DNA of 30,432 nt from Strongylocentrotus pallidus (Eukaryota > Echinodermata > Echinoidea > Camarodonta > Strongylocentrotidae), in assembly GCA_030265145.1 (NCBI GenBank), contig JARBES010000117.1, positions 20,640,838 to 20,671,269 on the forward strand, read 5' to 3'. Positions 1 to 12,800 of this stretch are shown here, in pieces. A model generated the notes under the pieces. The model did no database searches. It worked only from the letters and a program-made list of their open reading frames with translations, and was not told the origin of the DNA. The translations under genes were made by a program, and so were the position numbers. Every line of letters starts with the position of its first letter. Position 1 is the first letter of the stretch.

Positions 1-687
1 AATGCAGTGGCTATTCAGCTTGTGAAAATATTGAACTCGTAAAATAAAAACGGGATATTACATGTAGATCGCTCTAGCTCCGATTTATAGTGCAAACAAG
101 TATCATGCTTAAGTGAAGTTAATATTTATTACTTGCAACTATGTTGTCATTTATCATTATGATATCTTGGTTAATCATTGAGCATTCTAAAATTCATTCA
201 CTGTACATTAAGAACATTAAAATTCATACGCTTCCTCTCCTTTGTCATGTTTTGGAGTCCACTGATTAAAAACTCACTGTAAGAAAAGCATGGTTATCTT
301 TCAATTTGTTCAGAAAAATTAGTACTTTATGGCTGGTGTTGGTAATTATTAGAACGATTGAATGGTAATAATAATAAATGGTGAATTGCCTGACCACAGC
401 TTATTGGTATATATGCAAGTTCGCAAAACTTGTGACAAATTGTATTGTGTTTTAAAGAATGTTTGCTGCAACCTACCGGTAGGTAAGAGATGCTTATTTA
501 AGGAGTTTGCACAATTTTTTATTTTGGTTAATTTGTATGTTATGCCTCCATCATAAAAAATGGTACCAGAGGCATTAGTTTTTTTTTGTTAAAGCTTCTT
601 AACATTTAGATTTCTAGTATAAATGTATCTGTATTATTTTATGTGATAATTTCATATATTTGTTGCTATACATATTTTCTCTTGCAG
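1..687. other. Intron upstream of exon A (partial)
   Basis: AT-rich sequence ending in a pyrimidine tract and the acceptor TTTCTCTTGCAG. No coding sequence, RNA gene or mobile element was recognised. The 64-codon open frame inside it has no laminin or other familiar features. Confidence 0.7.
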
Positions 688-807
688 GATTTCACTTCAG
701 CCCGCTTCATCAGACTCCGCCTTCAACAGATCCGAACACTACATGCTGACCTCATGACCTTTAACAGTAGAGGGATTAGATACGTTGATACCATTGTTTC
801 AAGAAGG
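688..807 (+). CDS. LAMA1/2-like: Exon A: C-terminal end of the LN domain
   Basis: Forty codons, phase 0 at both ends, flanked by TTGCAG and GTGAGA. The peptide begins DFTSARFIRLRLQQIRTLHA, the signature end of the laminin N-terminal (LN, domain VI) fold, and ends with DTIVSRR just before LEa1. In vertebrate alpha chains the same stretch reads TSARYIRLRLQRIRTLNAD. The rest of LN lies upstream of the window. Confidence 0.96.
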
Positions 808-3800
808 GTGAGATAATGATAAGATTAATTTTTTGATGATCGATGATTATTCACCTTACTAAGTTACTGCTATTAAAGAAAGCCAGGGGACCGATCGGTT
901 TAAGGCCTCTCTGAGGGACTTGGTAATGAGGATAAAGCACATGACTTAGTTTTGAACCTGGGACCTCTCGGAGACTACTGCTCTACCATTGTTCCTCCAC
1001 TTCCACCTGGAATTTAAATGAAATTAAAATTGAAGTGAGAGATAAATGTAATTCTGTGTACTAACATGCTTTTAGATCAAAGAGAGATTATTACCTGAAA
1101 TTGAAATAACAATTTTGCCATTTAAAACAAAATTGTTTTGTATTTGGACAATAGGGATTATGCATTCATGCTAATTATATAAGGGGACACTTTTACTTCA
1201 TATCTCAATTTGAACATTGAAAGAGAAAAGCAATATGTTGAATATAGAAGAAAAAAGAATAACACAAAGGTAACACAGATAAGTAGTATTGAATGATGCA
1301 CCATGTTGAAATTGAACAATTTATGGAAATATTTTGTTTTTTCTTGTCTTTCAGTACTATTATTCCATCAAAGATATATCCATAGGAGGACAGTGTATAT
1401 GTTTCGGCCATGCAGAGCAGTGTGTATTGAATCCTTCCGCCGGTCCTAATGATTTGGTAAGTACTTTTTGGTGCACATAATTGTAGAGGTTTATCCAAGA
1501 AGTTACCATGGAAACTCTGTGATAACTCCTTGGTTGAAAGATGTACAGTATGTTTTAACAGCATAGTCATTTAGCAGCGTCAGTAAGCTGCAAAAATATT
1601 CTTCTCTTGATTTCTTCAATTCAGATTTTTTTTTACTGTAGATTATTTCAGGTTGTGAAAAGTAAGTTATTAATAATCTTAAAGATGCTTCAAAGATTTA
1701 TTTGGAAAATAGACTTATAAGCCAGTGAGATAGATAGATCAGATGGAGAGACGGAGATAAAGTCAGAAAGAAAGAAAAAGAGAGAGGGAGAGAAAGAGAG
1801 AAAGAAATAGAGGAGAGACAGATGATAAGAGAGGGAGGGAACGAGAGAGAGAGAGAACATGGAGACAATGTCTTTGTATCACTGCAAGAATCCCATTTTT
1901 CATTTGGTCTCCTCTCTTTAACAGTTCTCAAAGATAAATTCTTTCAATCAAACTTCTAATAGTTCCCCAACTGTTCATCTCTAGAGAAAAATCACCTTTT
2001 TTAGGGGTACAGATTGAGGGTGTGCTTTATCTCAATTCCAAGGTTATCACTTTCTGGAAGATTGGTTTTCAATCACTCCCAGAAGAGTGATATATTTGAG
2101 AAATCACCTATCCAGCAGTTTCTCTTTCTGAGAATAAGATTCTTTGTACCAGTATTACCAGTATGATCATGGTCAACAATTTGACCATTTGTCGCTGTTC
2201 ATCTTAAAACTGAAGTGGCCAAAAGTAAGAATGAAATCACACTACTTGTATCTAAGTGCTTCATCAAAATTGGAAAGTAACACACATATTTTGCGGGATG
2301 TTTTTAGTTCGTGTGGTACTATACTTTATGCAGCAGATATGTAACTTTACATTGTAAGAGGAGGTAATGTAAGATGATTTCAACCGTTGAGACCCAGAAG
2401 GGTTTTAACTTGTATAATTTAAGAAAGATTAGAGTTAACCCCTTTCCGGCTCTCAACAAATGCTTTTGTAGTTTAGTAGGATGAGGACGGTGACGGGACT
2501 TTTAAAGGTACATTCTACATTTCCCCCTGTTTTTCTTCTTCTTCTTGTAAATCAAGTATGTATCAACTAAACCTGGCGCAGCTTTTTGTACCCAAATCAT
2601 ACATGTAGGCTTCATGTGCACAAGTCCTCCAGTTGCAGGAATCAATATTCTGGTTCTTAAGGGGTTAAAGTGCCACCTTTAACACCTTCTCCCCATGTCA
2701 CAGACACCATTGGAAAAGTGATTACTATTCAGTATTCACCTTGAAATATATATATATATACTATTTGCCTTGAGGGGGGTGTGGCCCCTTGTAGCGAACT
2801 GTCCTTGAGATTGAACCTGGCAAGTTCACAAACAGTGGCAAGAAATCCACCAATTATTCAATATGACTGCATTCCTTGGAATGTCCCAGGGTCACCGAAG
2901 GGTGTCCTCAAAGGTCAAAGGTCATCCCAAATGTGCTATCTGCCGCTGACATGCATGACATGGGATAAGGGACGCAATGAGTATGTGTATCGTTTTAGTA
3001 ATTTGCAAGGCGACAGAAGTTAATCAGGGGGACCCCCAGAGTTACAGCTCGCTGACGATCGATGGATGATTTCTCAGGGTCAAAATAACATTGACCTTAG
3101 TGATAAATACATATCTCATATTTCTGTTGTGAGAAGAGTTTTCAGCTGATGTTGGTATGTCTAGTTGGATGTTGAGAGTAATACTGAGTGATGGATGAGA
3201 GTTGTGCTTTTGAACCAGAAGTTTTTTTGGAAACTCTAGTCTTCAATCTTTTCCTACATGTAGTTTGACCTTGTAGACAAGATTCAAGATGGAACTGTCT
3301 CGTAAAGTGTTAATAAATACAATCAAATTAATGTTTAAACTAATATCACATGAATGTACATGTAGATACATATACTGGATATATAATAAAGGGTCTGTCA
3401 CACTAAATACATTGGCATGAGGTTGATGGGTTTAACCTGTAACATAACACAAAAACTGATAGTGGAACAAACAAAACAAAATGTAATAACATTAATATTG
3501 ATGATAAAAGTATGGGCAGTTACACCTCAACGAAACTGTCTTCCAAGATATACATAAAATGGAAGAACATGACAATGCATAATGTGAAGGGGAAAAAAAT
3601 GAAATCAGAGATTGAGGGATATTGAAAATTATTGCTAATAGAACAAGAATTGCTTAATGATAGCACTTTCTTGTAATGTTGCTTTAATGTTAGCTACATA
3701 TATGAGCACTTTGATAAATACAAATTATTCTATTCCATTTCAATTCTACACTGTTTACAATTTCTTAATGTTTTTTGTCTAATTACTTATATCATTTCAT

Positions 3801-6800
3801 TCTACTCTTTGTTTCACAGGCACTGAAATGTATATGTGAGCATAATACCTGTGGTGATCAATGTAACCAATGCTGCAGGGGTTTTCAGCAATTTCCATGG
3901 CGACCAGGCAATACTGACTTTGGCAATAGCTGTAGACGTAAGTATTCAAGAAGGCTCATTTTCCCTAGGCCTTCAAATTCCTCTGAAATCTTCAATGCAA
4001 GTGTACTTCTTTTGAGTGCAATCCTCTTTTTTGTGTGAAATTCAAATCAGAAAAGAGCCCTTTTGTTGAAAAAACTGAACTACATTCACCAGATGCAGCA
4101 GAAAAACCATCTAAAAATGTCCCTGCTCCAAGCTTGAATACATTCCCTAACTATAAGGTAGTAAATATCTGTTTGCCAATCTCCTACATGTACATTTGAT
4201 GTACATTACCACTTTGTATATGAAGAGTATGATTTTTTTTAACAGTCAGGGAATGGATAGGGATCTGTGTTATTAAAGTTGTTTAGTGGGGGGGGGGGGG
4301 GGTGGTACTAGGTATTCTCATTATTGTGAAGAAGAGCCAATTTGAGTTTGTATTTTCACTTTTTTTTTTTACACTGAAAATTAGTATTGATAAGAGCTCT
4401 TGTGACTTTCTATTTCTTTATTTATCCTAACATCTTCCTACATTATGCGAGTAAAAGATGTAATTTTGAAATTCCATTTTTCTTTCCAGCTTGTAATTGT
4501 CATGGGCACGCAGATGACTGTAACTATGACACCAAGGTCGACGCCCAGAACCTCAGCATAGACGAGGACGGGAACTACAATGGGGGAGGAGTTTGTGTAG
4601 CTTGCCGTGACAACACAGATGGACTCAACTGCCAGACATGCCGAGATGGCTTCTACCGCCCTCTAGGGGTGGAGCCTACCGATCCCTCGCCATGTAGAGG
4701 TAAGGATGAAAGAACTTTTCACACACATGTTATGTAAGAGTCCTTTATTCAATGAACTTGGTAGCTGCTTTTGCCTTGATGTAGAACCTGAATGAAATAA
4801 TTGGAAGGAAAATTATTCCAGTTTGATGTATCTTGAATGACATATTAAGTACATTAAAAAAATAAAATTAGATTTATATATTTGAATTTCCCCTTCTATT
4901 TTTAGTTAAATCTGGTTCTAGCAATCAAGATTAAGTGTATGTTGATAGCTCATGCAGTCTATAACAAGTTCAATAAATTTAGTGCCTTTTTTGCAGTTCA
5001 TTGAAAAGTATATATTAAGTTCTCAAGACAGAATTCACACATTTTCTTTAGAAGATTGTGTATGTGTTTGTGTTGGAGGGGGTTCAATTTGCATACAAGC
5101 AATGTAACTTACGATTGATATACAGTAGTGTATGTGTACAATGATGTACATGTGCTGTAGTTTATTATCCAATCTTGATTGTCACATTCTGAAGATGCAA
5201 ACTTAGATTTTTCTAATTCTTCTTGCTGCTATGTTATACAGAGTGCAGATGCAGTGCCATCGGTACCCAGCCAGACTCTAACAACAACTGTGTGAAGGAC
5301 GAGAGGAGTCAAGTCAATGATATGGTAAGTTTGTGAATGTTTGGAAGCTTATAAGAAATATATTTCTGAAGAAAGAATACATCCTTAATTCACAATATGA
5401 GAGATTGAATGTGGGAGTGGAATATGAACGAAAAAGGGAAAGAAAAAATATCAGGGAAAAAAATATCTGTGAACCAGGAGGGTTTTACTGTTATTGGGTC
5501 AGCAACTGCACCATCAGTCTAATCCTTGTCCATGGCAGACAGAATGAATTTGAAACAATTATCTACAAGTACTGACTACGTACATGTATTGCAACTTATG
5601 GTTAATTTCTTGTCTGTAAAAGGTAGGGATGAACTGATGAGGGGGGGGGGGGGGGGGGGTAGCAAAACAATAACTCGGAAGGAAAAGTGTTTTAGAACTT
5701 TGAAATGTATGGTGAGTAGAAGAAAAAAGGGGTATTTTTTTTTTAATCGTAAGTTCATTTATTTTCCACAACATTAAACAAACAAAAGGCTACAAATGAG
5801 TGAATGACCTATAAGACGAACAACTGTAACAACTCAAATACAATCAAAATACAAAGAAGTGAGGAGGAAAGGAACATAGGGAATGACAAACAGAATATAT
5901 ATAAGAAGAGGAAATAAAATGATTGGAAAGTACAGAGGAGGATTCAGAGAAATTCTTTAACTATAAATCAAAAGCAATTGCTGTCTTGTCCAAATTTTAT
6001 TTTCCTGAAATGATGTTATTAACATTTAACCCTCCACATTCAATTATTTTATTAAAACTAAACTAATACTCAGAATGATTATTGGCAATCACATTAAATA
6101 TTCCCCTGTGGAACTGCACATTTTGTCCACATTTTATTTGATTTAAAGAGCATTTGTTGAGTTCTGGTGGTTTCTTGTTTCCTCCCTTTCCCATGTAAAA
6201 GAATATAATACTGGAAATATTCCATGAAAACCATTGCTTTTTATAAGTGCTGTCATGTTTCTAATAGGACGAGAATTTGTTTTCAACTGTGGACCAAGTT
6301 CTGATGCCACATACAATTTAATCCTCATGTACCCTCATCTGCGTGCAGTACATTTCATTGTTTGAAGTGTTATAGGCAATTTGTTATAATTTTAATGATT
6401 TCAAAGCCACATAATTCTCAGTAATACTGTATTGTGAAAGTTTGGAGTCGTTCTATGGGGTTTTGCAGTATACCTATCCACTATTGTTTCTTTTTAGTTT
6501 CTACACTATCATTCATTCTTAATAACTAGTAGATGTAGATGGTTTCTTTCATTTATTACCAAATTTCAAGACCAGTTCTCAAGTCTTCCTTTAATGGCTT
6601 CATAACCTCTCAGTAATTGCTTTGTTTTGTTTATCCTTCTCCTCTACGATAGAATCCAGGGGACTGTTTCTGTAAGGAGGGCTACGCTGGCCCAAGCTGC
6701 GACAGGTGCGATCGTGGTTACCGTGGTTACCCGGACTGTGAGAAGTGTCTCTGCAGCAATGCTGGCAGTTCTAATGAAGACCCATGTGAAGGGCCATGTG

Positions 6801-9800
6801 TATGCAAGGTGAGGAGAAAGTCTCTCCGTCTTTCTGTCTGTCCTTTTCTCCACCCGTCTTTTGTTTAAACCCTGTCTATTTGTCTCTCTATCTATCAGTC
6901 TGTCTAAATATCTATCTACATCTATCTATCTATCTACATCCATCTGTCTAGATATCTATCTATTTATATATATCAATATATATATCAATCTATCTATCTT
7001 TCTGTCTGTCTACATGTATCTATCTACATCCATCTATCTGTCTATCTACCTATCGACCAATCTACCAATCAATTTATCTGTCTATCCATTTATCTACCTA
7101 TCTATCTATCTCTCTATCTATCTATCTGTCTGTCTATCTACATATATCTTTCTGTCTATCTATCTAACTTCTATTTATCTCTCTATCTATCTACTTACCT
7201 ACCTACAGTGTACCTATCTATCTATCCATCTACCTACCTACCTACCTATCTATCTATCTATCTATTTATCTATCTCTCTATATATATATCTTTCTATATA
7301 GTTATCTATTAAACTAGGTAGCGGGAAAGGTGGCTATTGCTATGGCCACTACACAAGTTTTATAGTTGCAAAGTTTTCTGGTTCACTCTTAAGAAGAAAA
7401 AATGCATTTTAGAACCTGACAATCCATCTATCAGTAGTGAATGCTACTCTTCATATTTGATGACATTTAAAGACGATTTTGACTATGACATTCTTCAATC
7501 ATTTCATAGACATGCATTTTAAATTCAGCATTTCATCTTATCTCTCCTTGTAGCCCAATGTGGAAGGATCAAACTGTGACGTGTGTAAGAGAGGGTTCTT
7601 CAACCTCGCAGGCGATAACTCGGATGGATGTGGGGAGTGCTACTGCTTCGGGATCACTACTGAATGCACCAGTGTGCCCTGGGGAATCGAACAGGTTTGT
7701 AGTAAAGAGAGTAATGACTATTTAATGATTGTTTTTCTTCTAATAATTTGTATATATTAAATTTGTTCTAATTTGTTTTTAACCCATTGAATAGTGAGGC
7801 CAATATAACTTGAGTTGGAGTCTTTACATGTTTTTACAAATATTGCAATGTATGACAACCAAATGTACCCTTGGAGAATTGAAGAGGTAGCCTAAGTAGC
7901 AAAGGTGTTAATTGCTATTTTGTTGCTCTGCTTGCCTATAAAACCTTTTGCTGCTCTGTATTGATGATAATAAAGAGATATCGACTGCTACGAGAGGACT
8001 GGCTGTTTTTATACTGGCTCTCAGGAAATTTGCCTCCGCTGCTATCACCCCTCGACAAAAGTGGTCTTGTAGACAGGTTCCTTTAGTACATGTTTCAATG
8101 AGAAACCATTTTCAAGGGAAACAAAAAATGTGCTTGTTGTAGACAGGTGGTCTTTTTAGACAGGTGGTCACTAAAGCAGGTTTGACTGTATTTATTATTA
8201 TTATTATTTATTACTGTTCATTCTATCTAGGTAACCACGCTGACTGGATGGTTCGTGACTAACGTTGAGAGGTCATCCTATGCCTTCCCTGATACCACGG
8301 GTGTGGATATGCTCTCTATTAATCATTACAAGGCGCTGGAAGACCTGGGGGATGGCATCTATTATTGGTTGGCTTCCAGAGAGTATCTTGGTAACAAGGT
8401 AGGTTTGTTTGAGTTTGAGTCTATTGGTTTCACATGCAGATTCAATACAGATAACAAAATATACATAAACAACATATTGTTTCATAATAAAAAAATGATT
8501 ATAGTACAGTAATTGACAAATTAATCAGACTACAAAATTATATATCACCAAATATGTTTGACAACTATTATCACGTTAAAGGAAACCCAGACAAGCTAGA
8601 TGAGTACAAAACTGTAAAATGTGCAGGAACCTATAAAAAAGCATAGCTAGCTTGTAAAGAATAGGCTCCTCGGAGACGTGGAGACGTTTGTTTACTGATT
8701 TATACTATGACGTGTCATTCATCTTCTTCTTTCTTCTTTTTCTTTCCACCTTTACACTTGACGTATGAAGCATAGATACTTGTATCCCCTTTGAAGAAAA
8801 AATCTTGCAATTTGGCTTACAGGCAACAACATTTTTTTCCAGATAAAAACTTTAAAAAATGCACAATGGAAATCACTACAATTAAATCTTTCTTACTCTA
8901 CCGGTATACAAAATACAATTCTTGTAGACAAACAAACAACAAAACAAGTATTCTTTACACTTGGAATACAATATCAAAGTATCCTAAATGTACATATACC
9001 AATAAATATCAATACATATATGATGTTTCCTTTTGTTTTCCAGCTATCATCTCATGGAGGTTACCTGACATTCACTGTGAGTTACAGCATTCAAAGAGGG
9101 GACGTATACCAACAACCAACCAGAGATGCAGACATCGTCATCGAGGTATGTCATGAATTCTATTACTTCCAAAGGTTATGCACCTTTTTGGTTACGACAC
9201 CGCTTAAGTGTCCTTTGGAGAGAAATGGGAACCCGGTAGGATGACCAAAACATTTATGTTAGTAATTGCCATATGCCCTAACAGTGACCATATGGTAGGA
9301 ATACTCCCCAGGGAGTAGAGATGTTGCACATTGTGTGTGGATGAATCCAAGGACTGGGTTAATGATATCTGTAAAGCGCTTAGAGACGGTATTTTGTATG
9401 AAGCGCTATATAAATCCAGAATAACCCATTGCCTACAGGAGCCGGGTATTCCCTGTATTAAGCCTATGGGAATAAGAGAATTCTGGGAGGGGGGGGGGGG
9501 GAGCCCTTTTGGTATTCAATGTCACCATACTGTGATTATTACTCGTGTTTCTCAAGTGTAACGCATAATACCATTATAATATTTCCAGGGTGACCGTCTG
9601 CGTCTCTACCAGAGCTTCTTGTACATACGTCCAGAGGAGGAGCGGACAGCCAGGGTCCAGATGGCTGCTACGAATTGGTTTGTCCTGACCCCTGATGTTG
9701 ACCTCTCGACCGGGGTCATGGGTCGTAGGGCGACACCAGAGGAGTTCATGAGGGTCTTGTCTGACGTGAGGGCACTTCTGATCAGGGCTTCGTACAATAC

Positions 9801-12800
9801 TAGACCGACAGAATCAAGGTAAGAAATAACGTTGAAATGGATGTTATATATTTGGATATGTACATGTATATGTTTCCTCATTTTCATTCATTCATTTTAT
9901 CATTAATCATCTTGTTTCTTCAAAATAAATCTGACTTGTAAAGACATTAATGTAGATTTATGATTGTTGTTGCAAGCAAAGAAAGAGATTGGTATTCGGT
10001 CTCCAATGATTTTGTCATGTAAATTATATGTTCTTTCAAATTTGACACTCAGTTTTTCATTATCTCACTAACAAATTTTGTTTTTGTAGCGCCCTCTGCA
10101 ACAGAACTCAACTATCTCTTTAATATACAGTGGAACATTAAATTGATTTTTATCTTTTTGTAGGTTAAAGAATGTTGCTCTTGAGGAAGTGCAGAGGACA
10201 GCGGTGACTGCATCGTTCCTAGCCAGTGTAGAGCAGTGTGAATGTCCACCAACCTATGAGGGTCTCTCATGTGAGGTAAGATTTATCTTTTCTGAATCTT
10301 TGCTCATCTAGGGCCTTCGATGTGGAATGCTCTACCTCGAGAGATTCATAATAGCAGATCAGTTGAAGTGTTAAAAGATAATCTAATAAAGTATCTGTTT
10401 AATTTGGCATATGATTAATTGTTCTGTCATTTTTGTACGTTCTATCTTTATAATCCAGATGTTTTTATCTGATCTTTGTTGGGGGGTTCTTGTTTAAAAA
10501 ATACCCCTCTGTATAATAATAATATTTGGCTTTTATATAGTGGTTGATACATCAATGATGTGTCTATTAAAAAAAATGCTTTTCACATATATTATTAATC
10601 GGAATTGCTGTCACTGTATATATGTTCCTGTACGGTCGTATATATTTCCTCCACTTTCAGGAGACAAATACATGTACATCGTAATGTTTATGTGATGATT
10701 ACTCAGATTTGGTTCTAATCTCTTTTCTATCTGTCAGTCATGCGAGTATGGATACCGACGTGTGAACAACGCCCTCTATGGTGGGGTGTGTGAGAGGTGC
10801 GACTGTAACAACCACTCCCCGGAATGTGACCCTTACATGGGAGAATGCTCAGTAAGTTACTCGCTGTCTTTCTCAGGATTCTTTTCAAATTTCTTTTGAA
10901 TTTATGTTATACATGTAGGTTGAAAAGAAAAAATATTGACTTGATATATGGAACACGAAGCATGTGACAGTTATGACAGAGAAAAAAATGCAAAAATAGA
11001 GAGGGAGTCCTTGTATTTTGCATTCTGTAGGAGTAATCTTTAATACATGGGCGTGTATGATACATCTTTTATTGAGACATATTTTCAGTAATTCAACATT
11101 AAATTGTAAGACATCTTTGGAAACATTACGAGTGGTGAATAGTTGGAAGTTGGGACTAAAATTGTAACTAGAATTAAAAACTAGAATTTCACAATCAAAG
11201 AGTCCAAATGTGTACGTGTACTTTTACAAACTTAATCAAATATCTCTTTCAGCGGGTAAATAAAAGTTGCCTGTAACATGTCTGTTCGTGTTACAAGTTG
11301 TTTTAAAGAGTTTTTCAACATTGTGAGTGTAGCAAGTGGAGACATTTCCAATTTGTTGATTTTCATACAATTATGTCCACTGTCTGCTCTTTTTCCTCCA
11401 GCAATGTGATCACAACACATACGGACCCCATTGTGAGATCTGCTTGCATGGTTTCTATGGTGATGCAACATCCGGTCTAGCTGATGCCTGCCAGCCCTGT
11501 GCCTGCCCCAGGGAGGACCAGGGATCAAGGTGAGACTGTAGATGGGTCTTGGACCATGTTACTCACAGCTAGGGCTAGTATAAGTCCTGGTACCTTCTCA
11601 AAAATGTATATAAGTATAATATGACTTTGGGCTAGCAGGGGTGAGGACAAACATTGACATCTTATAGAAAGGGTCTGAGATTCAATTTTAGTTACCTCTA
11701 TAATTTGTTAAAGTGCTACAACTATGTATCTTTGAAATTACTTGTTGAAAAATCAGTGGAAAAAGGCGATAAAATGAAAGCTGATGAAAGGTAACAAGCG
11801 CACCATAGTTCTCTGAAACTAATCCTTTTCCTTAAGATGATGGAATTAATTGTAGAGATATTTGCTTCAATGAATTCTCATTAATCTTATGTGACATGAA
11901 CGTCAATGCTTCTCTTAATTTTTATACCTACTGGTATATTTTTTTCTTTTACTTGTAATGTTTTCAAAACATGTTGTACAGTTTCAAGAAATATTTTTAA
12001 AAAATGCTTTGCAAATTCATGTTTATGTCAATAATGACTACTTTCTAAACTATTTTATATGATTGACTATAGAACAACAGATGGTATTGGCTTTTTAAAA
12101 TGATTTTGTTATTCTTTAAGTGGCTAGCTATGTGTAGCGATATGTGCAGGACTATTGCAAGTGTAAATTGCTTTGAATTGGATGATTAACCACCTACATA
12201 TATTCTTGTTTAGTTTCAGCCCTACTTGTGTTGCTGATGATCGATATGGGTTTGTGTGTAATCAGTGTGCTACCGGCCATGGAGGACCGAGATGTGATAA
12301 GTAAGAGAACTTTCGCTAACCAACACTTGTTTCTCAGACTTTATGTCCTATCAATTGTTATGGAGTTAATTGCTGCCATTATCTTTTATGTTTTACACTT
12401 GCGTCTAAAAAATCACAAAATCATAACTTCTAAATTATCCATATTTTGAGATACTAACTTTTATGAAATGATTCAACTTACATTCAATTTTTGTGTGGAA
12501 ACATTGTAAGTCAATTTCGAGTTATCTTTGCCTTAATTAGGAACAACACTTAATTAAACTGACTTAATTTCCACAATATTTATATTCTGTTTTGTGTAAT
12601 TTTACATTTTGGAGGGGTTTTGTGTACAGATACAAATTAGTGTATGCCTTTCATTTTACAGACCACAAGATGTGATGTCAAATGAGTACTTCTGAAAAAT
12701 ATCTGTAGGTACATTTACATGTATTTACTGCTCGTATATTCATAGTTTTGATAATTTCCAATTTCCATCTCCACCAGATGTGTGGATGGTTTTTATGGCG

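Larger units (their letters stand above)
1457..3819. other. Intron B-C, the longest uninterrupted intron
   Basis: A 2.4-kb intron. It holds a GA-rich tract (1728-1860), a short TA repeat (2748-2760) and a cluster of nuclear-receptor-like half-sites (2888-3272), the last two in otherwise unremarkable AT-rich sequence. Open frames here show no family resemblance. Confidence 0.6.

Noticed and set aside
3775-4038. Open frame continuing past exon C
   Set aside because: The laminin match stops at the GTAAGT donor at 3938; the rest is intron read-through.
6861-7301. Long open frame (146 codons) rich in L/S/I/Y, and similar frames at 17821-18192
   Set aside because: Produced by the TCTA tetranucleotide array; no start context, domain or splice support.
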